A stretch of DNA of 64,000 nucleotides from Flavobacterium silvaticum (lineage in GTDB: Bacteria > Bacteroidota > Bacteroidia > Flavobacteriales > Flavobacteriaceae). The stretch spans positions 62,001 to 126,000 of the forward strand of contig NZ_JAAMPU010000108.1 in NCBI RefSeq assembly GCF_012911565.1. Direction: 5' to 3'. This document shows, one piece after another, positions 29,356 to 37,259 of this stretch. The translations under genes were made by a program, and so were the position numbers. Below the pieces are notes generated by a model, which was given only the letters and a program-made list of their open reading frames with translations, ran no database searches and was not told the origin of the DNA. Numbering within the stretch: position 1 is the stretch's first letter; every line of letters begins with the position of its first letter.

Positions 29356-30315
29356 ATGAAAACCCTTTTCCCATTACTCAAAAAAAAATATACCAGTGCC
29401 GGCCTTGGTCTTCTAGGTCTTTTACTGGTTTCCTGCGGAGCCTCCAAACAAACTGCTTCCAACGACGGCATTTACGGCGACCAGCAAAAAAATACTGCTA
29501 CAGCCACTACTTCATCTGGCAACGGCTATAAGCAATATTTCCAATCCCTCAGAGAAGACGAAGTATTTACAGATGTAAATGAATATTCATCAGTCCAGGA
29601 TACAATCGCACAAAACCAAAATCAAAGCTATTCAACTGGAAATGCGAGCTGGGGAAGCGAAACAGATCAGGTTGTCGTGAATGTTTACGGCAATAATTGG
29701 GGATATAATTACTGGAACAACTACTGGTATAGTCCTTATTGGGGATATAGCTGGGGCTGGAATTGGGGCTGGGGCGGCTTTTACGGTCCTTACTGGGGCG
29801 GCGGCTGGTATGGCGGCTGGGGTTACGGATATCCTTATTACGGATATGGTTACGGATATGGAAATTATTATCAACCTTCATACAATCAAGGAATCCGTGG
29901 CGGACGCGGCGACAGCTATAATGCCGGAGGACGCAATAGTTTAAGCCGATACAGCACCCCGAGCCGCGGAAGACAATCTGCTGCATATGTCAATACCGGT
30001 GGCCGTAACAGCATATACAGCAACACTGCCGGACGAACCGGACGCACCTACACAACGACTTCTACAAGACAATACACTCCTGGGCGTAATAATTCATCTT
30101 CATCAAGAGGATTTAGTCCTGTTTATTCAAATTCAGGACGGAACAACAGCTCTTACACTCCTTCAAATTCCGGCCGAGGCTCATCAAACTCTAGCTATAC
30201 ACCAAGCCGCTCTAGTGGAGGTAGTTATGGTGGTGGTGGTTACGGCGGTGGTCGTTCCGGTGGCGGAGGTGGCGGCGGAGGTCGCTCTGGTGGCGGTGGC
30301 GGAGGTCGCCGATAA
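29356..30315 (+). CDS. Gly/Trp/Tyr-rich lipoprotein
   Basis: The start at 29356 (MKTLFPLLKKKY) gives 319 residues with a lipobox (LLLVSCGASK). After a polar linker the segment at about residues 110-175 is packed with Trp, Tyr, Gly and Asn (NWGYNYWNNYWYSPYWGYSW). The rest is Ser/Arg/Gly-rich, and the last 40 residues are an almost pure Gly-Arg-Ser tail. The composition suggests an unstructured, aggregating surface lipoprotein. It has a terminator downstream. No enzymatic domain is visible. Confidence 0.8.
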   Translation: MKTLFPLLKKKYTSAGLGLLGLLLVSCGASKQTASNDGIYGDQQKNTATATTSSGNGYKQYFQSLREDEVFTDVNEYSSVQDTIAQNQNQSYSTGNASWGSETDQVVVNVYGNNWGYNYWNNYWYSPYWGYSWGWNWGWGGFYGPYWGGGWYGGWGYGYPYYGYGYGYGNYYQPSYNQGIRGGRGDSYNAGGRNSLSRYSTPSRGRQSAAYVNTGGRNSIYSNTAGRTGRTYTTTSTRQYTPGRNNSSSSRGFSPVYSNSGRNNSSYTPSNSGRGSSNSSYTPSRSSGGSYGGGGYGGGRSGGGGGGGGRSGGGGGGRR

Positions 30316-30334
30316 TCGAATTACATTATGAAAT

Positions 30335-30381
30335 TACCTATGACTGTCTGATCTAAACCAGAATGGCATAGGTATTTTTTT
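30335..30381 (+). terminator. Rho-independent terminator
   Basis: TACCTATG (30335-30342) and CATAGGTA (30367-30374) form an 8-bp stem with a 24-base loop, followed by seven T. It separates the lipoprotein gene from the porin gene. Confidence 0.65.
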
Positions 30382-30403
30382 GGACAGAAATAAAAAATTG
30401 ATA

Positions 30404-31951
30404 ATGAAAAGAATACTATATATAGCTTTGGCCGCCTTTGGGATGACTGGCGTTCAAGCACAGGAAATCGGGGTTGATGATGCCTTGAATTATTCATCGG
30501 AACAACTTACGGGAACTGCCAGATTCCGGGCAATGAGCGGTGCGTTTGGGGCACTTGGCGGCGATTTGTCTGCCATAATGATAAATCCGGCAGGGTCTGT
30601 CGTATTTGCCAATAGTGTTGTGGGCGGCTCTTTAACCAATTACAATTCGAAAAATACAAGTACCTATTTTGGCACTTCGTCAAAAGACAGCCACAGTTCT
30701 TTCGACCTGAACCAACTTGGCGGGTCATGGGTTTTAAAGAATCAGGATGAGTCGAGCAAATGGAAAAAGCTCGCCATCTCTTTCAACTACGAAAATACAA
30801 ATAATTTCGATGACGACTTTTTCGCGTATGGCACAAACCCAACCAATTCAATTGCCTCCTACTTCACCAATTATGCAAACTCAAATGGAGGTGTCGCGCT
30901 GTCGAATCTCCAAACGATGCAAGGAGAATCCATCGATGATCTTTACGCTTATCTTGGTGAGACACGCGGTTTAGGATTTCCGGCACAACAAGCCTTTTTG
31001 GGGTATCAGGCCTATGTGATAAATCCTATGGATGATACCAATCCAGAGAATAACACCTATTTCAGCAATATTCCTTCTGGGGGAAATTATTATCAGGAAT
31101 ATACAAAGCAAACCCGAGGTTATAACGGAAAATTTTCTGCAAACCTAGCGATGCAATATGGTAGCAAATGGTCTTTCGGGGCTAACATAAATGCCCATTT
31201 CACCGATTACTACCAATGGACGGATTTTTACGAGGATAACGGCAACAATCCTCAAAATGGAGTCCAGGCTTTGCGATTCACCAACGAATATACTACTACC
31301 GGCAGCGGGGTTTCGCTTCAGGTTGGGACCATTTATAAAATCACCGATGCATTCCGCGCCGGAGTTTCCTATCAGTCACCAACATGGATGTGGCTCAATG
31401 ATAAACTTGTCCAAACCCTCCAGACCGATTACACCCAAGGCTCAGATCAGGTACAAGGTGTCCTTGTAGCGCCCGATGTAATTAATATTTACAAAACATA
31501 CCGATTACGCAATCCTGGAAAATGGACCGGAAGCCTTGCCTACATTTTTGGAAAGAGCGGTTTGATAAGTGCCGATTACTCACTTAAAGATTACGGGAAT
31601 TCAAGATTCAGTGGAGATAGTGAATTCAGCCCGATCAATTCATCTATTTCCAATCAACTGGGAATTGCTGGCGAATTTCGTGTCGGTGCCGAATACAGGA
31701 TTGGACTTGTCAGCATCCGTGGCGGTTATAGAAATGAATCCAGTCCTTATGAAAACGGAAGGACAATTGGCGATTTAAACGGATTTTCCGGTGGGTTGGG
31801 ATTTACCTTCGGACGGACCAAACTTGATTTTGCCTATTCCTATTGGCAACGTGATTTCGAGCAGCAATTTTACCAGACAGGTTTGACCGATAGCGCGTCA
31901 GGAACTATCAAAAACAACAATATAACCATGTCCTTGATGTTCGATTTGTAA
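30404..31951 (+). CDS. OmpP1/FadL/TodX-type outer-membrane transport protein
   Basis: The start at 30404 (MKRILYIALAAFGMTGVQAQ) gives 515 residues with a signal peptide. The N-terminal LTGTARFRAMSGAFGALGGD and SAIMINPAGSVVFA segments are the hallmark of this family, in which an N-terminal plug closes a 14-strand barrel used for hydrophobic compounds. The barrel continues to LMFDL at the C terminus. This gene next to proS is a familiar arrangement in flavobacteria. Confidence 0.92.
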   Translation: MKRILYIALAAFGMTGVQAQEIGVDDALNYSSEQLTGTARFRAMSGAFGALGGDLSAIMINPAGSVVFANSVVGGSLTNYNSKNTSTYFGTSSKDSHSSFDLNQLGGSWVLKNQDESSKWKKLAISFNYENTNNFDDDFFAYGTNPTNSIASYFTNYANSNGGVALSNLQTMQGESIDDLYAYLGETRGLGFPAQQAFLGYQAYVINPMDDTNPENNTYFSNIPSGGNYYQEYTKQTRGYNGKFSANLAMQYGSKWSFGANINAHFTDYYQWTDFYEDNGNNPQNGVQALRFTNEYTTTGSGVSLQVGTIYKITDAFRAGVSYQSPTWMWLNDKLVQTLQTDYTQGSDQVQGVLVAPDVINIYKTYRLRNPGKWTGSLAYIFGKSGLISADYSLKDYGNSRFSGDSEFSPINSSISNQLGIAGEFRVGAEYRIGLVSIRGGYRNESSPYENGRTIGDLNGFSGGLGFTFGRTKLDFAYSYWQRDFEQQFYQTGLTDSASGTIKNNNITMSLMFDL

Positions 31952-32027
31952 AAATTTACATCAATTCTGAGAAAAAGTCCGCTTTCCGGTTCAGGGGCGG
32001 GTTTTTTTATGAGAATTTTCAGTATAT

Positions 32028-32052
32028 CTAAATCGATTTAGTCGTAAATTTG
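32028..32052 (+). promoter_or_regulatory. Palindrome next to a -7 box
   Basis: A perfect 14-bp palindrome CTAAATCGATTTAG (32028-32041) ends three bases before the -7 box TAAATTTG (32045-32052). It would sit between the -33 and -7 elements, a typical place for a repressor site. Confidence 0.45.
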
Positions 32053-32070
32053 AGTATATACCACTCAATT

Positions 32071-32379
32071 ATGAAACGTAATCAAAAGAATGCCGGAATA
32101 GCTTTTTTCTGGATTTGGACCTTTGTGTTCTTCGGAATCACCATTACCGAAATGCTTGAAATGAACCCCAAAATACTTGGAGCCCACAAAATCCTGATGA
32201 CAGACCTGACTGCCTTTTTGTTTATCATTTATCTTGGAATAGCCGTCAATTTGTTTTTCAATCTGAAACCCAGAAAATTCCGCATTGCCGAAAGTGTCTT
32301 CTTTATAGGCGGAATCGGCCTTTTCATTGGTTTCTTTATGACGTTGAATCATTATATGACCCCAGTATCATTGCACTAA
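32071..32379 (+). CDS. Small three-helix membrane protein
   Basis: The ATG at 32071 gives 102 residues; an upstream TTG at 32050 is inside the -7 box and is rejected. Three hydrophobic helices are seen at about residues 10-28, 45-66 and 75-95, with a charged loop LKPRKFRIAES. No family is recognised. A palindrome-containing promoter precedes it and a structured repeat follows. Confidence 0.7.
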   Translation: MKRNQKNAGIAFFWIWTFVFFGITITEMLEMNPKILGAHKILMTDLTAFLFIIYLGIAVNLFFNLKPRKFRIAESVFFIGGIGLFIGFFMTLNHYMTPVSLH

Positions 32380-32403
32380 AACCGGATTATTTGATACGTG
32401 ATT

Positions 32404-32548
32404 AGCCCTGATGCAAGCGGTTATCCTTTTGCACAAAAAGCGTACGATTTGCAACTGCCGCACAGCGACCAACGGAAGCTCGTGCGGCAGTTCTGCAAAT
32501 AGACGGTCTTTGAAGAAAGATTAAGAGCGGGCAGCAGGAAAAAGCTCC
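32404..32548 (+). repeat. Dispersed structured repeat, family 2 (copy 1 of 3)
   Basis: This 145-bp copy begins AGCCCTGATGCAAGCGG, has CAGCGACCAACGGAAGC in the middle, and ends AGCGGGCAGCAGG-N5-GCTCC. The same three blocks in the same order occur at 50136-50277 (+) and 54521-54691 (-). The middle holds a strong hairpin (AACTGCCGCAC with GTGCGGCAGTT). It looks like the abundant structured intergenic elements of flavobacteria, possibly Rfam Flavo-1, from memory only. Confidence 0.75.
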
Positions 32549-32552
32549 AAAT

Positions 32553-32636
32553 CAATTAATAATTAATAATGAACAATTAAAAATTCCCGAACACGATTAA
32601 TTATTAATTGTTAATCATTAATTGTTCATTCTGTTA
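32553..32636. repeat. Heptamer-period AT-rich tract
   Basis: Words such as ATTAATA, ATGAACA, ATTAATT, GTTAATC follow each other in steps of 7 bases. The left and right halves are partly inverted copies. The tract overlaps the -33 region side of rimO's promoter. Confidence 0.6.
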
Positions 32637-32664
32637 ACTAATTTCCCCATTAAACATAAATCCG

Positions 32665-32672
32665 TACTTTTG
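32665..32672 (+). promoter_or_regulatory. rimO promoter, -7 box TACTTTTG
   Basis: TACTTTTG matches TAnnTTTG, with TTTC 19 bases upstream as a near -33 element (TTTG). The rimO ATG is 22 bases downstream. Confidence 0.6.
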
Positions 32673-32694
32673 CGCTCCCAAAAAGGCTTGTATC

Positions 32695-33999
32695 ATGAGG
32701 ACCAAATCGCTGAAAAAGAATAAAATAAACGTCATCACACTTGGCTGTTCCAAGAATGTGTATGACAGTGAAGTGCTTATGGGCCAGCTCAAAGCAAGCG
32801 GCAAAGATGTTTCCCATGAAGCCAATGAAGGCAACATCATTGTAATCAATACCTGCGGATTTATTGACAATGCAAAAGCGGAATCAGTAAATACCATTCT
32901 GGAATATGCCGACAAAAAAGAACGCGGCATTGTAGATAAGGTATTCGTTACCGGATGTCTGTCAGAAAGATATCGCCCTGATCTTGAAAAGGAAATCCCG
33001 AACATTGACCAATATTTCGGAACGACGGAATTGCCATTATTGCTCAAAGCTTTAGGCGCCGATTATCGTCACGAGTTATTGGGCGAAAGATTGACGACGA
33101 CACCAAAAAACTACGCTTATCTTAAAATTGCCGAAGGTTGCGACCGGCCTTGCTCCTTTTGCGCCATTCCGATCATGCGTGGAAAACACGTTTCACAACC
33201 GATTGAAAAACTGGTCAAAGAAGCCCAGAATCTGGCAAAAGACGGAGTTAAGGAATTGATATTGATTGCACAGGATTTGACCTATTACGGTTTGGATTTA
33301 TATAAGAAACGTAATCTTTCTGAACTTCTTGAAGCGCTTGCGGCTATCGAAGGCATTGAATGGATTCGTTTGCATTATGCTTTTCCGACAGGTTTCCCAA
33401 TGGATGTTCTCGAACTGATGAAACGCGAACCAAAAATCTGTAATTATCTTGACATTCCATTGCAGCATATTTCTGACAAAATCCTGAAATCAATGCGTCG
33501 CGGAACGACTCAGGAAAAGACGACAAAATTGCTCAAGGAATTTCGCGAAGCTGTTCCCGGTATGACGATACGCACCACTTTAATTGTAGGCTACCCAGGT
33601 GAAACCGAAGAAGATTTCCAGATTCTAAAGGATTGGGTACAGGAAATGCGTTTTGAACGTCTAGGTTGTTTTGCGTATTCACATGAAGAAAACACACATG
33701 CGTATTTGCTTGAAGATGATGTTCCGGCAGATGTAAAACAACAGCGCGCCAATGAAATCATGGAGTTGCAATCACAGATTTCGTGGGATTTGAACCAGGA
33801 AAAAATCGGGCAGACATTTCGTTGTATCATTGACCGCAAAGAAGGACAATATTTTGTGGGACGAACTGAATTCGACAGTCCGGATGTAGATAATGAGGTT
33901 TTGATAGATGCGTCATCTGCTTATTTGAAAACCGGAGAATTCGCGATGATTAAAATTAGTGATGCAACGGAATTCGACTTGTACGGAGAAGTTGTCTAA
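32695..33999 (+). CDS. rimO: Ribosomal protein S12 methylthiotransferase RimO
   Basis: The 434-residue radical SAM enzyme adds a methylthio group to an aspartate of S12. The N-terminal UPF0004 domain has INVITLGCSKNVYDSE and NTCGFIDNAK with cluster cysteines. The radical SAM motif is CDRPCSFCAIP. The TRAM domain lies at the C terminus (about 370-434, DRKEGQYFVGRTEFDSPDVD). Length and motifs are normal. A bidirectional terminator follows. Confidence 0.97.
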   Translation: MRTKSLKKNKINVITLGCSKNVYDSEVLMGQLKASGKDVSHEANEGNIIVINTCGFIDNAKAESVNTILEYADKKERGIVDKVFVTGCLSERYRPDLEKEIPNIDQYFGTTELPLLLKALGADYRHELLGERLTTTPKNYAYLKIAEGCDRPCSFCAIPIMRGKHVSQPIEKLVKEAQNLAKDGVKELILIAQDLTYYGLDLYKKRNLSELLEALAAIEGIEWIRLHYAFPTGFPMDVLELMKREPKICNYLDIPLQHISDKILKSMRRGTTQEKTTKLLKEFREAVPGMTIRTTLIVGYPGETEEDFQILKDWVQEMRFERLGCFAYSHEENTHAYLLEDDVPADVKQQRANEIMELQSQISWDLNQEKIGQTFRCIIDRKEGQYFVGRTEFDSPDVDNEVLIDASSAYLKTGEFAMIKISDATEFDLYGEVV

Positions 34000-34015
34000 T
34001 CAGTAGATAATACAA

Positions 34016-34046
34016 AAAAAGGCGCCCATTACGGAGCGCCTTTTTT
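34016..34046. terminator. Bidirectional terminator
   Basis: GGCGC (34021-34025) and GCGCC (34036-34040) are flanked by A and T runs that extend the stem. It sits between convergent rimO and the DUF1573 gene. Confidence 0.85.
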
Positions 34047-34062
34047 ATTTCCAGAAGTAATT

Positions 34063-34464
34063 TCAGATAACCGTGCCTTTGAAATTCAGGATTTTCGGTT
34101 CGGCATCTGCATTGGTGGTTACGGTAAGTGTTTTAGAGAAGGCTCCTTTATTCGCAGCATTGAAAGTAGCTTTTACAAATGCCGTTTCGCCTGGTTTGAC
34201 CGGTGTTTTGGTGTAATCTGTAGTCGTACACCCGCACGAAGCCTTGACATTGGTGATGATGACATCTGACTTTCCGGTATTTGTGAACGAGAATTCAACC
34301 TCTTTGGGTTTGCCTTGGGGAATGTCTCCCAAACTGATAGCTTCTGATTTCCAAGCAACTGCAGACGCAGTAGAAGTTTTGACGATTGGATTTCCGGCCA
34401 TAGGTTTCACTGTAAATGACATCAGCGCGAAAGCTGAAAACAGGGTAACGCAAAGTTTTTTCAT
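34063..34464 (-). CDS. DUF1573 domain secreted protein
   Basis: The start at 34464 (MKKLCVTLFSAFALMSFTV) gives 133 residues with a signal peptide. The rest is one DUF1573/ASH-like Ig domain with EAISLGDIPQGKPKEVEFSF, SGKSDVIITNVKASCGCTT-type core and PVKPGETAFVKATF. The CGC motif is a family hallmark. Such proteins are exported and of unknown role. It is divergent from a two-component system at 34612. Confidence 0.9.
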   Translation of the reverse strand: MKKLCVTLFSAFALMSFTVKPMAGNPIVKTSTASAVAWKSEAISLGDIPQGKPKEVEFSFTNTGKSDVIITNVKASCGCTTTDYTKTPVKPGETAFVKATFNAANKGAFSKTLTVTTNADAEPKILNFKGTVI

Positions 34465-34611
34465 AAGGATACTTTTAAGTTTATAATTCCTGGATGATTT
34501 ATATGCCAAAAGTATCCGGCCTTGTTATTGGTCCTTGTTAATCAGATTCAAACGTTTGTTAACGACTTGTTAAGCGAAAAATCGGCTCAGGATTTTGCCT
34601 ACTATTGCAAC

Positions 34612-35865
34612 ATGAAACTGCGGAAATTCAATCTCATCATGGTTATCGGGCTTGTCGCTATCGTTGGCATTCTCATAGCCCAATTGCTTTGGACGCGCCA
34701 GGCATACTCGCTTGAGGAAAAGAAGTTTTCACAAAAGGTACACATTGCATTACTCGAAGTCGCGCGTAAATTATATGAAGGGACAAAGATTGAATTGCCT
34801 GGTGAAAACCCCGTTGTAAAAGTTTCGAACGACTATTACATCGTAAATATCAACAACGATTTTGAACCCGATATCCTTGAATTCTATCTCAAAAGCGAAT
34901 TCGAGAAAAGCGACATCCGCACCGACTTTGAATATGCCATGTACAATTGCCAAAGTGATGAAATGGTGTACGGCAACTATATATCGGCATCGAACAAAGC
35001 CGAAGGAAAAAAATCCGTTTATTTCCCCAAGCACAAAAACCTCGTCTATTATTTTGCGATACGGTTCCCGAACGAACGCCCATATCTGCTCAAATCGCTG
35101 CTTTTCTGGATTGGTCTTTCCGTGGCTCTCGTAATCATCTTATTGATTTATGTCTACTCAATCGTCATCATCCTGCAACAGAAAAGATATTCGGAACTGC
35201 AACGCGACTTCATCGACAACATGACGCATGAGTTCAAGACGCCACTTTCGTCCATATTGCTCGCATCGAATTACCTGAGCCGGCAACCGCAAATTTCCGG
35301 CGATGAAAAACTGAGCAAATACACCAACATCATCATCGGGCAAAGCAATAAACTAAACAGCCACATAGGCGAAATCCTGACTATTGCAAAAAGCGATTCG
35401 GTACCGATGGAGTTGGATAAGAAACCCGTCAAATTAGCATCGGTTTTGAATGAAGCCGCGGAAACAATGCGACTCAAACACACTCTCGCCGACATTTCAA
35501 TCGATGCGAAAGATGACATTTCAATCCAGGCAGATCCATTCCATTTCACCAATATCGTCTACAACCTGATTGACAATTCGATAAAATATTGCGACGGAAA
35601 ACCTGAAATTTCAATTAGGATTTTATCCGAAAAACAATTGACAAAGCTCGAATTTTCAGATAACGGAATCGGGATTCCAACAGAAAAAATCCCGAATATT
35701 TTTGACAGATTCTATCGTATCCCAAATTCAAGAAGCAATGAAGTAAACGGATTTGGCCTTGGATTATACTATGTCAAAAAAATTTGCCTGCTTCACGGAT
35801 GGAAGATTTCCGTCCGCAACAATCCATCAAAAGGAATTACAGTAATCCTTTCAATACCGAATTAA
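34612..35865 (+). CDS. Membrane sensor histidine kinase
   Basis: The start at 34612 (MKLRKFNLIMVIGLVAIVG) gives 417 residues. Two transmembrane helices (about 8-28 and 160-182) frame a 130-residue extracytoplasmic sensor. A HisKA domain follows with H206 in DNMTHEFKTPLSS, then HATPase with N box YNLIDNSIKYC, G1 DNGIGIP and G2 GFGLGLYYVK. The OmpR-type regulator gene starts 2 bases after the stop codon, so they form a two-component pair. Confidence 0.95.
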   Translation: MKLRKFNLIMVIGLVAIVGILIAQLLWTRQAYSLEEKKFSQKVHIALLEVARKLYEGTKIELPGENPVVKVSNDYYIVNINNDFEPDILEFYLKSEFEKSDIRTDFEYAMYNCQSDEMVYGNYISASNKAEGKKSVYFPKHKNLVYYFAIRFPNERPYLLKSLLFWIGLSVALVIILLIYVYSIVIILQQKRYSELQRDFIDNMTHEFKTPLSSILLASNYLSRQPQISGDEKLSKYTNIIIGQSNKLNSHIGEILTIAKSDSVPMELDKKPVKLASVLNEAAETMRLKHTLADISIDAKDDISIQADPFHFTNIVYNLIDNSIKYCDGKPEISIRILSEKQLTKLEFSDNGIGIPTEKIPNIFDRFYRIPNSRSNEVNGFGLGLYYVKKICLLHGWKISVRNNPSKGITVILSIPN

Positions 35866-35866
35866 A

Positions 35867-36559
35867 ATGCCGCCAATGCCAAGAATACTTTACGCCGAAG
35901 ACGACCAGACACTTGCCTTCCTAACACAAGACAATCTTGAACAACAAGGGTATGAAGTGATTCATTGTCCTGATGGGAGTTCATGTCTTCAAACATTGGC
36001 TCATCAGGATTTCGATGTCTGCGTTCTGGATATCATGATGCCAAAAATGGATGGTTTTGACCTCGCGACGGCAATCCGGAAAGTAAATCCTGATATCCCG
36101 ATCATTTTCCTTTCGGCTAAATCGCTGAAGGAAGATCGCATCCGCGGATTAAAACTGGGTGCCGACGATTATCTGACCAAACCGTTCAGCATTGAGGAGC
36201 TGGTTTTGAAAATCGAAGTCTTCCTCAAACGGTCGCAACGATTTACCACCACAGGAAAAACAACCTATAACGTTGGGCAATTTGTTTTTGACAGCGCCAA
36301 TTTTGAACTCAAATCAAATTCAGGGCGTATCGTTTTAACCCAACGCGAAGCCGGATTACTACATCTGTTTCTCGATAACCGCAATGTTGTTTTAAAACGC
36401 GAAGAAATCCTCAAAGCACTTTGGGGCGACGATGATTATTTTATGGGACGAAGCCTTGACGTATTTATTTCGCGTTTACGGAAGATATTGGCATCGGAAG
36501 AAAATATTTCGATTGAGAATTTACACGGGATTGGATTTCGGTTCAGCGAGAAAAAGTAG
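35867..36559 (+). CDS. OmpR/PhoB-type response regulator
   Basis: The 230-residue protein has a receiver domain with pocket EDD at 12-14, phosphoacceptor D55 in CVLDIMMPKMDGFD and K in DYLTKPF. A winged-helix trans_reg_C domain covers about 133-228 (LTQREAGLLHLFLDNRN, SLDVFISRLRKIL). It is coupled to the kinase gene at 34612. A 700-bp gene-free stretch follows. Confidence 0.95.
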   Translation: MPPMPRILYAEDDQTLAFLTQDNLEQQGYEVIHCPDGSSCLQTLAHQDFDVCVLDIMMPKMDGFDLATAIRKVNPDIPIIFLSAKSLKEDRIRGLKLGADDYLTKPFSIEELVLKIEVFLKRSQRFTTTGKTTYNVGQFVFDSANFELKSNSGRIVLTQREAGLLHLFLDNRNVVLKREEILKALWGDDDYFMGRSLDVFISRLRKILASEENISIENLHGIGFRFSEKK

Positions 36560-36719
36560 TGGATTGTTGAAATGAAGGGAAACTTAAAATTTCCAACATT
36601 CTGAAAGCTGTTGTAAAATAATCAGGGAGGATTATACATACTTCATGACAAGCGGAAAGAGTGATATATGGTTTCATTTTTAACACCCGAGGCTTTGGCC
36701 GAATTGAGCGAAGCTAATT

Positions 36720-36844
36720 GATGCAGAAAAAATGTATCCTCCTGATTCTGGGAAAGCTTATATTGCTACGGGGAGGGGCCGGTGGTGTTCCCTACAAAAT
36801 CCTGAAATAACTTTGATACATTTTTTATGTATCAGTTGTTAAAT
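36720..36844 (+). repeat. Dispersed repeat family 1 (copy 1 of 3)
   Basis: The copy shares with 44761-44896 and 50465-50598 the core GGGGAGGGGCC, then CCCTAC-AAA-CC-GA, then the hairpin GATACAT-T5-ATGTATC (36815-36833) and an end TGTTAAAT. Its left end (GATGCAGAAAAAATGTATC) is a degenerate inverted copy of the right end. The left third is the most diverged among the three copies. Confidence 0.8.
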
Positions 36845-37064
36845 TTCTCTCACTCCAAAACCAAAAAAGTTCAGCTGAAAACATTTTTCAGGAATAGAAA
36901 CCGTGGTTAAGGGATTCGCTTAAATTTCCTTGGATTTTTTTTCGGAAGCACCGAATAAACTTTGCCGTGCGTAATAATTTCCCTGAATGAATCATTATAA
37001 AATGCAACCCGAAGTTCCACCGGGCGAAATAAAAGGCATCCCGAAAATCTTCCGTTTTTTGCAT

Positions 37065-37116
37065 CTGTGTGAACTTTTCTGTGCGCGAAATTATTCACAC
37101 AGAAAAATTCACACAG
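37065..37116. repeat. 19-bp inverted repeat
   Basis: Positions 37065-37083 (start CTGTGTGAAC) and 37098-37116 (end TTCACACAG) are complementary with one mismatch over 19 bp, with a 14-base loop. No T-tract follows, so it is not a plain terminator. Confidence 0.75.
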
Positions 37117-37259
37117 TTTCTTTAAACAAATCCAGAAGAAAGCAAATTCAAAAGAACGCACGAGAATACAGAACCTTGAAAGGTAGGTGCCAAAACAATC
37201 TCAAATTCCCAAAGACGCTGGCCGTCTGGGATATTTTCTTATTACGATTAACCGTAAAA

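Larger units (their letters stand above)
36560..37259. other. Gene-free 700-bp region
   Basis: No convincing coding sequence is visible. The longest open frame (36987-37265, +) has atypical composition and crosses an inverted repeat. The stretch holds one copy of the 130-bp dispersed repeat (36720-36844) and a 19-bp inverted repeat (37065-37116). The remainder shows nothing recognisable. Confidence 0.6.
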
